In this document: positions 34,966 to 42,207 of the stretch, one piece after another | How positions within the stretch are numbered: position 1 is the first letter of the stretch | Layout of the letters: each line of letters starts with the position of its first letter | Assembly: GCF_036688685.1 (NCBI RefSeq) | Contig: NZ_JAQQPS010000023.1 | Coordinates: 1 to 64,000, forward strand | DNA: 64,000 nucleotides | Source of the DNA: JALYUM01 sp036688685 | GTDB lineage: Bacteria > Pseudomonadota > Gammaproteobacteria > Burkholderiales > Burkholderiaceae_D | Reading direction: 5' to 3' | Position numbers and translations under genes: made by a program | The notes under the pieces: generated by a model | Database searches by the model: none | Told to the model about the DNA's origin: nothing | Seen by the model: the letters and a program-made list of their open reading frames with translations, nothing else

Positions 34966-36082
34966 ACTTCAACCGTTTGACTTGGGCGTGCTGGCCGGGA
35001 ATGGCCTGCGGCGCGGGCGTACCACGGGCAGCTGTGCCACCGCGGCCGTGAAAGCGGCGCTCCACCTGTTGTTGTTCGGGGAGCGCAAGTCGCACGTGGC
35101 AGTAACGTTACCGGGGCGGGTTTATTACCTTGTGGTGCCGGTGCAAAGCGTTGCGATGCATGACGACGGCAGGGTGCGTGCCGAGGTCTTGAAAGATGGC
35201 GGCGACGATCCGGACAGCACGCACGGCGCCACCATCTTTGCCGAGGTGGCGCGCAACCAGGCCGGCGAGATACGGTTCTTCGCCGGCCCTGGCGTCGGCA
35301 CCGCCACCTTGCCAGGCTTGCGGGTGGCAGTGGGCGAGCCGGCGATCAACCCGGTGCCGCGCCTGATGATGCGCCAGGCGGTGGCCGAGGTGGCGCAAGG
35401 GGAGGCCGCTTTCGATCTGACCATCGGCTGCGAGAACGGCGAGGCCATCGCCAGGAAGACCTTCAACCCCAGGCTGGGCATTGTCGGCGGCATCTCGATC
35501 CTCGGCACGTCCGGCATCGTCGAGCCGATGTCGCTGGCAACCTGGATCGCGTCGGTGGAAGTGTATGTGCGGGTGGCGCTGGCGGAAGGGGCTTCAAGCG
35601 TGGCTTACCTACCCGGCAAAATCGGGCGCGAGTTTGCGCGCGATGTGTTGGCGCTGCCCGAAAAACGGACGGTGCAGATCGCCAATTTTCTGGGCGATGC
35701 GCTGGCGTTTACTGAGACGGCATTGGTGGAAGAGGGCCGGCAGCTGGACGTGTTGTGGCTGGCCGGTCACCCCGGCAAGCTGGCCAAGGTGCTGGACGGG
35801 TATTGGGATACCCATTCGAGCAAGAGTGCAATGGCGATGGCGGGCGTGGCCCGCGTCGCGCAAGAACAAGGCTTCGCCGCCGATCTGGTGGTGGCGATGG
35901 CGCAGGCAAACACAGTGGAAGCGGCAATGGAAACAATCAAGCATGAGGCAGGCGCGCGCGACCTGTGGATCGAAATCGAGCGGCGCATCAGCGCGCTGGT
36001 GCAGGCGCGCGTGCCGTCGGTGCGGCGTGTGGAGGTGCGGCTGTTCGATTTGAGCGGCAACCTGCTGGGAGAAGGTGCGTGA
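34943..36082 (+). CDS. cbiD: CbiD, cobalt-precorrin-5B (C1)-methyltransferase
   Basis: 379 residues. CbiD hallmarks: RRGRTTGSCATAAVKAAL near residue 24, VLKDGGDDPDSTHGA near 83, FNPRLGIVGGISILGTSGIVEPMS near 165 and GHPGKLAKVL near 270. It adds the C1 methyl group in the anaerobic branch. The start (MKTLTAAEL) lies 23 bases inside the 3' end of the upstream fusion gene. Its stop overlaps the GTG of the next gene. Co-occurrence with CbiG means ring contraction is of the cobalt-dependent type. Confidence 0.95.
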   Translation: MKTLTAAELQPFDLGVLAGNGLRRGRTTGSCATAAVKAALHLLLFGERKSHVAVTLPGRVYYLVVPVQSVAMHDDGRVRAEVLKDGGDDPDSTHGATIFAEVARNQAGEIRFFAGPGVGTATLPGLRVAVGEPAINPVPRLMMRQAVAEVAQGEAAFDLTIGCENGEAIARKTFNPRLGIVGGISILGTSGIVEPMSLATWIASVEVYVRVALAEGASSVAYLPGKIGREFARDVLALPEKRTVQIANFLGDALAFTETALVEEGRQLDVLWLAGHPGKLAKVLDGYWDTHSSKSAMAMAGVARVAQEQGFAADLVVAMAQANTVEAAMETIKHEAGARDLWIEIERRISALVQARVPSVRRVEVRLFDLSGNLLGEGA

Positions 36083-36810
36083 GCGCCCTGGGCATGTTCT
36101 GGGGCGTGGGCGTCGGCCCGGGTCCGGCCGGCTATTTGCCGCTGGCGGCGCTCGACGCACTGCAACAGGCCGACCTGATTTACGCGCCGCGTGCGCGTGG
36201 CGTCAATGCGTCGGTCGCGCTTCAGTGCCTCGCGGGCGTGCCGATCGATGCATCGAAACTGCGCGACATCGAATTCAATATGGACCCGGACCGCTCGGTG
36301 CTCACCGAGCATTATTCGCAACTGGCCGACGGCATCGCCGCGCAGCTTCTGGCCGGGCGCAACGTCGCCTATCTGACCATCGGTGACACGCTGACCTATT
36401 CGACCTATGGCTACGTGCTGGCCGCACTGCAGGCGCGCGTGCCGGGCCTGCGCCAGCGCACCTTCCCCGGCATCACCAGTTACGCCGCCGCGGCCGCCGC
36501 TTTATCGTGGCCGCTGGGCGAAGGCAAGGAGCGCGTGCTGATCCTGCCGTGTCCCGAGACGGCAGCCGAGCTGCGTATCGAAATTGTCACCCACGACATC
36601 GTGGTGCTGATGAAGATCGGCGAGCGCTTGCCGTGGGTACTGGAACTGCTGCGCGAGATGGATATTGCGCGCCACTGCGCATTTGCACGCCGCATCGGCC
36701 TGGCTGGCGAGATGCTGGCGAACGGCTTGCACGATCTGGATGCGCAGGACGCGATGGGCTACCTGGCCACGATGCTGATACGACGAACACCAAGAGAGGA
36801 ACGAACATGA
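36079..36810 (+). CDS. cobI: CobI/CbiL, (cobalt-)precorrin-2 C20-methyltransferase
   Basis: 243 residues from a GTG behind GGAGAAGG, the GTGA overlapping the cbiD stop. Tetrapyrrole methylase with GVGVGPGPAGYLPLAA, the C20-methylase features NMDPDR, LTIGDTLTYSTYGYV and FPGITSYAAAAA. It methylates C20 of precorrin-2 or cobalt-factor II, the carbon later lost in ring contraction. Which metal state it uses is not visible from sequence. It is named CobI/CbiL accordingly. Confidence 0.92.
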   Translation: MSALGMFWGVGVGPGPAGYLPLAALDALQQADLIYAPRARGVNASVALQCLAGVPIDASKLRDIEFNMDPDRSVLTEHYSQLADGIAAQLLAGRNVAYLTIGDTLTYSTYGYVLAALQARVPGLRQRTFPGITSYAAAAAALSWPLGEGKERVLILPCPETAAELRIEIVTHDIVVLMKIGERLPWVLELLREMDIARHCAFARRIGLAGEMLANGLHDLDAQDAMGYLATMLIRRTPREERT

Positions 36811-37586
36811 AGGTGTACTTTATTGGCGCCGGCCCAGGTGCGGCTGACCTGATCACGCTGCGCGGCGCGCGCCTGCTGGGCGAAGTCGACATGGTGCTGT
36901 ACGCCGGCTCGCTGGTGCCGGTGGAGATGCTGCAGCACTGCAAACCGGGGGCCGAGTTGATCGACACCGCCAAGCTGGACCTGGAACAGCAGCAAGCCTG
37001 CTACCTGCGCGCGCAGGCGGCCGGCAGCGACGTGGTGCGCCTGCATTCGGGTGACCCTGCCATCTACGGCGCGACTGCCGAGCAGATGCGCCGTCTCGAC
37101 CTGCTCGGCATCGCGTATGACATCGTGCCCGGCGTGTCGTCGTTCACGGCGGCGGCCGCCGTGGTCCAGACCGAGCTGACCAAGCCGGAAGTGTCGCAGT
37201 CGGTGATATTGACGCGGGTGTCGGGACGGGCGTCGGCGGTGCCGGAACTGGAATCGATCGCGCGCCTGGCCGAGCACCGCGCCACGATGTGCATCTTTTT
37301 GTCCGGCCCGCACCTGAAGAAAATCGTCACCGATCTGCTGCTGCATTATCCGCCCGAGACCCCGGTGGCGCTGGTCTACCGCGCCACCTGGCCTGAGCAG
37401 AAGTCGTATCAGGGCACGCTGGCGACGATACTCAAGGACACCAAGCGCGGTGCCTGGAATCTCACCACGATGATGCTGGTGGGCGCGGCGCTGGGCAAGG
37501 AGCAGGCGGCCGAATCGAGCCTGTACTCGAAGGATTTCACGCACCTGTTCCGGGTCGTCAAAAAGCCGAAAAAAGTTGCGGCATGA
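36807..37586 (+). CDS. cobM: CobM/CbiF, (cobalt-)precorrin-4 C11-methyltransferase
   Basis: 259 residues behind AGAGAGGA. Tetrapyrrole methylase with FIGAGPGAADLITLRGARLL, the C11-methylase motif YAGSLVPVEML, RLHSGDPAIYGA and PGVSSFTAAAA. The final LFRVVKKPKKVAA tail is basic. It adds the C11 methyl to (cobalt-)precorrin-4, before CbiG opens the lactone. The ATGA start overlaps the cobI stop and the stop overlaps the cbiG start, so translation is coupled throughout. Confidence 0.95.
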   Translation: MKVYFIGAGPGAADLITLRGARLLGEVDMVLYAGSLVPVEMLQHCKPGAELIDTAKLDLEQQQACYLRAQAAGSDVVRLHSGDPAIYGATAEQMRRLDLLGIAYDIVPGVSSFTAAAAVVQTELTKPEVSQSVILTRVSGRASAVPELESIARLAEHRATMCIFLSGPHLKKIVTDLLLHYPPETPVALVYRATWPEQKSYQGTLATILKDTKRGAWNLTTMMLVGAALGKEQAAESSLYSKDFTHLFRVVKKPKKVAA

Positions 37587-38320
37587 CCCTGGGCATCTGG
37601 CTGGTGCGCCCGGAAGCCGAAGCGCTGGCCGCCTGCCTGGCCGCGCGCCTGCAGGGCGTGGTACATCGGCCCGTGGGGGAACAGAAGGCGCAGTTTGCGC
37701 AGGCATACCGTCGTCACACCCAATGGATTTTCATTGGCGCGTCCGGCATCGCCGTGCGCTTTCTGGACGGCCTGGCGCAGGACAAGCACAGCGACCCGGC
37801 CGTCGTGGTGCTCGATGAAGCGGGCCGGTTTGCGGTGTCGATGCTGGCCGGCCACGAAGGCGGCGCGAATGCGCTGGCCTATCGCGTTGCAGCTAGCGTG
37901 GGCGCGGTGCCGGTGGTGAGCACCGCCAGTGAAGCATTGAAACCGCTGGTGGTGGGGATCGGCTGCCGCAAGGATGTGTCGCCAGAACGCATCGAAGCAG
38001 CGGTGCGGCTGGCACTGGGAGAACACGGCATCGACCAGGTGCGCGAAGTGGCGACCGTCGATCTGAAAGCGAACGAGCCGGGATTGCTGGCGTTTTGCGC
38101 GGCCTTCGATTTGCCGCTGCGCGTGTTCGCGCGCGCCACGCTGGCTGCGCGCCCGTGGGTCAGCAAGCCCTCCGACTGGGTGCGCCAGAACGTGGGCCTG
38201 GACGGCGTCTGCGAGCCGTGCGCCCTGGTCGCCAGCCCGCGCGGGCGTTTGCTGGTACCAAAAACAAGCCTGGACGGCGTCGCCGTCGCAGTAGTTCAAG
38301 ATCAATGGATGGAAATATGA
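37583..38320 (+). CDS. cbiG: CbiG, cobalt-precorrin-5A hydrolase, compact form
   Basis: 245 residues, against about 330-360 for usual CbiG. The CbiG N-terminal domain is recognisable from FIGASGIAVRFL, VVVLDEAGRFAVSMLAGH and GGANALAYRVA (to about residue 110). It passes almost directly to the C-terminal CobE-like domain starting VVGIGCRKDVSPERIEAAV (about 127). The domain normally between them (CbiG mid) appears to be missing. CbiG opens the delta-lactone and releases acetaldehyde during ring contraction. The four-base overlaps with cobM and cobJK are kept. Confidence 0.88.
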   Translation: MTLGIWLVRPEAEALAACLAARLQGVVHRPVGEQKAQFAQAYRRHTQWIFIGASGIAVRFLDGLAQDKHSDPAVVVLDEAGRFAVSMLAGHEGGANALAYRVAASVGAVPVVSTASEALKPLVVGIGCRKDVSPERIEAAVRLALGEHGIDQVREVATVDLKANEPGLLAFCAAFDLPLRVFARATLAARPWVSKPSDWVRQNVGLDGVCEPCALVASPRGRLLVPKTSLDGVAVAVVQDQWMEI

Positions 38321-39852
38321 GTGGTGTTTTACATTTGGTATCGGTCGGCCCCGGCTTCGACGATTTGATCGCGCCGCGCGCGGTGGCGGCCCTGCAAGCG
38401 AGCGACGTGATCGTCGCCTACGAGTTGTACCTGCGCTGGATCGGCCCGCACGTGGAAGGCAAGGAGATCCACACGCCGCCGCTGACGCAGGAACGCGAAC
38501 GCGCTTTGCTGGCCATCGAAAAAGCGCGCGGCGGCGCGACCGTCGCCCTCATTTCCAGCGGCGACATCGGCATCTATGCGATGGCGGCGCTGGCCTTCGA
38601 AGAGATGGGCGAAGACGATACCTATACGGTGAACGTCATCCCCGGCATCACGTCGGCGAATGCCTGCGCGTCGCTGCTGGGCTCCCCGCTGTCGCATGAT
38701 TTCGCCACGCTCAGCCTGTCCGATTTGCTGTGCCCGTGGGACTGGATCGAGCTGCGCGCGCGCCACATCGCGCAGGCCGACCTGGCCTGCGTCATGTACA
38801 ACGTACAGAGCGCGGGGCGCCAGCAGGGCGTCTACCGCGTGCTGCAGCTGATGCTCGAATCGAAGGCGCCGCATACGCTGTGCGGCGTGGTCAAAAACGC
38901 ATATCGTCCAGGCCAGGAGGTCAGCATTCACCGGCTCGACGAACTGCCGCTACTAAAATTCGACATGCTGACGACCATCGTCGTCGGCAACCGTTTTACC
39001 AAGCGCAAACGGGGCTTCATCTACACGCCGCGCGGCTACAACGACTGGTCCGACGGCGAAACCGCCGCGCCCCGTGACGTGTTGCCGCAGGGTGCGGCCT
39101 GGGTGTTTTCCGGCACCAGCGACGGCAATGCACTCGCTAACGCACTGGCCGAAAGTTTTCCTGTGGTCGTCTCGGCCGCGACCGAACACGGCGGCGCACT
39201 GGCCGCCAATCCGAAGCTGACCGTGTGGGCTGGCCGCCAGGGAGTGGAGGCGCGGCGCCAGGCGCTGGTCGCCAGCGGCGCGCGCGTGCTGGTCGATGCC
39301 ACTCACCCGTATGCGACGGTGATGAGCGAGCAGTTGGTCGGCCTCGCCCGCGAACTGAGCATCCCGTATTTGCGTTACGAACGCGCCAGCGACTATGCGC
39401 CGGCCGACGGCGTCTGGCGCGCCACGCCCGAACTGGCGGCGCAGACGGCCATTGCCAGCGGCCAGCGCATCTTCCTCGCCACCGGCTCGAAGGATCTTGC
39501 CACTTACCTGCAGGCGCCGGGCGCGCAGGACAAACAATGGTTCCTGCGCCTGACGGCCGACCCGGAATTGATCGAACGCGCGCTGGCGCTGGGGGTGCCG
39601 CGCGAACGCATCTGCGCCATGCAGGGGCCGTTTTCCAGCGCCTTCAACGAAGCACTGTGGCGCGACTGGCAGATCGACTGCGTGGTGACCAAGGATTCGG
39701 GCGCGGCGGGCGGCTACGGCGCCAAGGTGGCGGCCGCGCGCGCACTCGGCATCGCGCTGGTGGTGCAGGGGCGTCCAGCGCTGGTCTATCCGCGCATGGC
39801 CGGCAGCCTTGACGCAGTCTTTGCGCAGCTGCGCGAACTTGGCATCGCATGA
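38317..39852 (+). CDS. cobJ: CobJ-CobK fusion: precorrin-3B C17-methyltransferase and precorrin-6A reductase
   Basis: 511 residues. The N-terminal about 245 residues are CobJ/CbiH, with LVSVGPGFDDLIAPRA, LISSGDIGIYAMA and VIPGITSANACASLLG. From about residue 262 the protein is CobK/CbiJ, with WVFSGTSDGNALANAL, LVDATHPYATVMSEQ, YLRYERAS and KDSGAAGGYGAKVAAAR. CobJ makes the C17 methyl and starts ring contraction; CobK reduces precorrin-6A. An ATG four codons earlier (38305) is in frame, but the ATG at 38317 keeps the overlapping pattern with cbiG. Confidence 0.93.
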   Translation: MSGVLHLVSVGPGFDDLIAPRAVAALQASDVIVAYELYLRWIGPHVEGKEIHTPPLTQERERALLAIEKARGGATVALISSGDIGIYAMAALAFEEMGEDDTYTVNVIPGITSANACASLLGSPLSHDFATLSLSDLLCPWDWIELRARHIAQADLACVMYNVQSAGRQQGVYRVLQLMLESKAPHTLCGVVKNAYRPGQEVSIHRLDELPLLKFDMLTTIVVGNRFTKRKRGFIYTPRGYNDWSDGETAAPRDVLPQGAAWVFSGTSDGNALANALAESFPVVVSAATEHGGALAANPKLTVWAGRQGVEARRQALVASGARVLVDATHPYATVMSEQLVGLARELSIPYLRYERASDYAPADGVWRATPELAAQTAIASGQRIFLATGSKDLATYLQAPGAQDKQWFLRLTADPELIERALALGVPRERICAMQGPFSSAFNEALWRDWQIDCVVTKDSGAAGGYGAKVAAARALGIALVVQGRPALVYPRMAGSLDAVFAQLRELGIA

Positions 39853-40928
39853 ACGGACGCATTCCCGTCACCATCGTCACCGGCTTTCTCGGTTCAGGCA
39901 AAACCACGCTGCTGCGCAGCCTGGTGGCGCGGCGCCTGGAGAGAAGGCTGGCGATCCTGATCAACGAATTCGGCGAAATTTCGATCGACAGCGCGCTGGT
40001 GCAGGACGCGGATGACGACCAGGTCCGCATCCACGATTTCACGCACGGCCTGATCGCATATGGCGACGACAACCAGTTCGTCCCGGCCATGCAGGCGATC
40101 GCCGCGCGCCGCGCCCAGGTCGACCACGTGCTGATCGAGACGTCCGGCCTGGCGCTGCCGACTGCCGTCATGGAGCGCCTGCAGGGGCCGGAGCTGGGCG
40201 ACCATTTCATCCTCGACGCGACCCTGGCCGTGGTCGACACGCCCTTGCTGCTGGCCAGCCAGTTCGACACCGGCGATGCAGTGGCCGCCATGTTCGCGCG
40301 TCAGCTGGAAGCGGCCGACGTGGTGGTGCTGAACAAGATCGACGCGCTGGACGATGACGCGCTGCTGCTGGCGGAGGCGCGCGTGCGCGAGGGCGCGCCG
40401 AACGTGCGCTTCATCGAACTGGCGTATAAGGCGCAGCTCGACGTGCGCCTGGCGCTGGGCCTGCGCCTGCATCAACCGACGCGTACCGAACACCAGCACG
40501 CATACGCGCCGCTGGCCGCCGTCCCGGGGCCGCAAGCGAGCGTGCTGGGTGGCCAGCGCCGTCTCGACGGCCATGTCCACTCCGGCATGGCCGCGCACAG
40601 CCATGGCCTGGCGACGCATAAACACTTTCATGAACAGGACCCGGGCTGGTTGTCGTTTGTGTTGCGCAGCGAGGCGCCGCAGGCGCTGGCCGTGCTGAAG
40701 GATGCGTTGCAGCAGACGGCGTTGGCGGAGCCGGTCCTGCGCTGCAAAGGGTTTGTGCAGTGTGTCGACAGCGGGACCATGCTGGTGCAGGGGGTGCGGG
40801 CGCGGATCGACGTTAAGCCGGATGCATCGAAGCCGGCGCGTTCGGAACTGGTTTTCATCGGTTACCACCTGAGCCGCACGAAAGTCGCCGCCGTGATGTC
40901 CCGTGTGACCGGCACGCGCTGGAGCTAG
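39849..40928 (+). CDS. cobW: CobW, COG0523 GTPase, lacking the usual CxCC motif
   Basis: 359 residues. G3E-family GTPase with Walker A GFLGSGKTT (12-20), the Walker B region INEFGE, ETSGLA and the base-specificity motif NKID. In COG0523 proteins a conserved CxCC metal site (GCICC or similar) follows the second motif; here the equivalent position reads DFTHGLIAYGDD with no cysteine. A histidine-rich stretch near residues 217-258 (HQHAY, HVHSGMAAHSHG, HKHFHEQ) and a CobW C-terminal domain follow. CobW is proposed to deliver cobalt to CobN. It is the last gene of the operon, overlapping cobJK by four bases. Confidence 0.88.
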   Translation: MNGRIPVTIVTGFLGSGKTTLLRSLVARRLERRLAILINEFGEISIDSALVQDADDDQVRIHDFTHGLIAYGDDNQFVPAMQAIAARRAQVDHVLIETSGLALPTAVMERLQGPELGDHFILDATLAVVDTPLLLASQFDTGDAVAAMFARQLEAADVVVLNKIDALDDDALLLAEARVREGAPNVRFIELAYKAQLDVRLALGLRLHQPTRTEHQHAYAPLAAVPGPQASVLGGQRRLDGHVHSGMAAHSHGLATHKHFHEQDPGWLSFVLRSEAPQALAVLKDALQQTALAEPVLRCKGFVQCVDSGTMLVQGVRARIDVKPDASKPARSELVFIGYHLSRTKVAAVMSRVTGTRWS

Positions 40929-40937
40929 CGACAGGCG

Positions 40938-40961
40938 AAAAAAAGCCCGCGTGGCGGGCTT
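40938..40961 (-). terminator. Intrinsic terminator with its T-run on the minus strand
   Basis: AAGCCCGC (40943-40950) pairs with GCGGGCTT (40954-40961) around GTG. Seven As on the left make a seven-T tract on the minus strand; on the plus side only two Ts follow. It lies 15 bases after the cobW stop. It may partly stop cobW transcripts, but its shape fits best as the end of a minus-strand transcript. Confidence 0.7.
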
Positions 40962-41060
40962 CATAATCGCTGCTTCTTGTATGGACGGGTGGCGCCGGGC
41001 GCCTTCCAGACTTCTGTTTCTTCCTCGTGAAGAGGTCCTCATTGAAACATCTGGTTTAAG
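40938..41060 (-). ncRNA. Possible small RNA ending at the minus-strand terminator
   Basis: No credible protein gene lies in 40929-41212. Upstream of the terminator on the minus strand is an imperfect long hairpin (41054-41006): CCAGA/TCTGG, GTTTC/GAAAC and CCTC/GAGG helices around TTCAC. A second hairpin GGCGCC-GGCGCC lies near 41000, and then comes the terminator. A weak promoter (TTGCCG at 41069-41064, TTCAAT at 41046-41041, 17 apart) would start a transcript of about 97 bases inside the hairpin loop, so the true start may be further up. Not matched to a known RNA family. Confidence 0.3.
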
Positions 41061-41174
41061 TTTCGGCAACACTTTGTCCGCCATGCGGCGCGAAAAACAA
41101 CAAATGGATGCGCTGCGCGGGCAGCGCTTGCGGAGGGGGCAGGGCACCTTGGCCGGCTAGCGCCACAAAAGCTT

Positions 41175-41180
41175 TATAAT
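41175..41180 (+). promoter_or_regulatory. Candidate -10 box for fmdB-DUF502-aspS
   Basis: A perfect TATAAT 33 bases before the fmdB ATG, giving a start near 41187 and a short leader. The best -35 is TTGGCC, 20 bases away, so the spacing is long. It is the only promoter-like element before the three-gene aspS unit. Confidence 0.45.
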
Positions 41181-41212
41181 TCAGGGTTTTGACGATTTTT
41201 GCGGAGTATTGA

Positions 41213-41539
41213 ATGCCGATTTATGCCTACCGCTGTGAAGAGTGCGGCTTTGCCAAGGATGTGCTGCAGAAGCTGTCCGACCCGGTATTGACCGATTGCC
41301 CGGAGTGCGGCAAAAGCACGTTCAAGAAGCAATTGACCGCGGCCGGCTTCCAGCTCAAGGGGAGCGGCTGGTACGTCACCGATTTCCGCGGCGGCAACAA
41401 GCCGCCTGCCACCGGCACGGCTGTCTCGTCTGGCGAGAGCAAGGCCGCCGACACCAAGACTGCCGAATCGAAGTCCAGCGACAGCGCACCGGCAGCAGCG
41501 GCCGCCAAGCCGGCGGCGACCGACAGCACCCCGAAATGA
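41213..41539 (+). CDS. FmdB family zinc ribbon protein
   Basis: 108 residues. The N-terminal zinc ribbon begins MPIYAYRCEECGFAKD, with the second cysteine pair in DCPECGKSTFKKQL, so four cysteines bind zinc. Residues 60 to the end are low-complexity Ala/Ser/Lys/Thr, as is usual for the family. FmdB proteins are small putative regulatory proteins of unknown role and in Burkholderiales commonly stand just before a DUF502 gene and aspS, as here. Confidence 0.9.
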   Translation: MPIYAYRCEECGFAKDVLQKLSDPVLTDCPECGKSTFKKQLTAAGFQLKGSGWYVTDFRGGNKPPATGTAVSSGESKAADTKTAESKSSDSAPAAAAAKPAATDSTPK

Positions 41540-41567
41540 CTATCTGAAAACACTGGTCCTCACAACA

Positions 41568-42155
41568 ATGCGTAAATATTTTATTACCGGCCTGCTGGTC
41601 CTGGTGCCCCTGGCGATTACCGTCTGGGTGCTGAACCTGGTCATCAGCACGATGGACCAGTCGCTGCTGATCGTGCCTGAACGCTGGCAGCCGCATACGC
41701 TGATCGGCTTCGAGATCCCGGGCCTGGGCACGATCCTGACGATCCTGATCATTTTTGTGACCGGCCTGCTGACCAATAACCTGGTTGGCAATTACGTTCT
41801 GCGCCTTTGGGAGAGCCTGCTCAAGCGGATCCCGGTGGTCAGCTCGCTGTATGGCAGCGTCAAGCAGGTGTCCGATACGCTGTTTTCGTCGTCCGGAAAT
41901 GCCTTTCGCAAGGCCGTGCTGATTCCCTACCCGCACGCCGATTCGTACACCATCGCGTTCCTGACCGGCGTGCCGGGCGGCGACGTGAAGAACCACCTGG
42001 TCGGCGACTACGTCAGCGTGTACGTGCCGACCACGCCGAACCCGACCTCCGGCTTTTTCCTGATGATGGAAAAAAGCCGCGTCGTCGAACTGGACATGTC
42101 GGTCGACGCGGCGCTGAAGTACATCGTCTCGATGGGCGTTGTTGCACCAGAATAA
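41568..42155 (+). CDS. DUF502 family membrane protein
   Basis: 195 residues. Two membrane helices (about 4-26 and 52-75), then the DUF502 body with SLYGSVKQVSDTLFSS, YPHADSYTIAFLTG and VYVPTTPNPTSGFF. DUF502 proteins occur in bacteria and plants (LIKE-COV) and are integral membrane proteins with no known activity. The gene lies between fmdB and aspS (28 and 52 bases) and is probably in the same transcript. Confidence 0.92.
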   Translation: MRKYFITGLLVLVPLAITVWVLNLVISTMDQSLLIVPERWQPHTLIGFEIPGLGTILTILIIFVTGLLTNNLVGNYVLRLWESLLKRIPVVSSLYGSVKQVSDTLFSSSGNAFRKAVLIPYPHADSYTIAFLTGVPGGDVKNHLVGDYVSVYVPTTPNPTSGFFLMMEKSRVVELDMSVDAALKYIVSMGVVAPE

Positions 42156-42207
42156 AAGAACAACGGCGCCGACCACGGCGTCATATTGACAACTTAAGGA
42201 TCTAACT

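Noticed and set aside
41016..41054. 6S RNA candidate in the hairpin near fmdB
   Set aside because: It is a long hairpin, but it lacks the large central bubble and flanking conserved bases of 6S RNA; kept only as an unassigned structured element.
40951..41160. 69-codon plus-strand frame between cobW and fmdB
   Set aside because: It starts inside the terminator hairpin, has no ribosome site, and its product (RREKQQMDALRGQRLRRG) looks like random GC-rich translation.
24124..41210. Whether the metal/cobalamin region is a mobile island or prophage
   Set aside because: No integrase, transposase, tRNA target, direct-repeat border or phage gene was seen, and base composition does not differ visibly; only a possible old insertion by gene order is kept.
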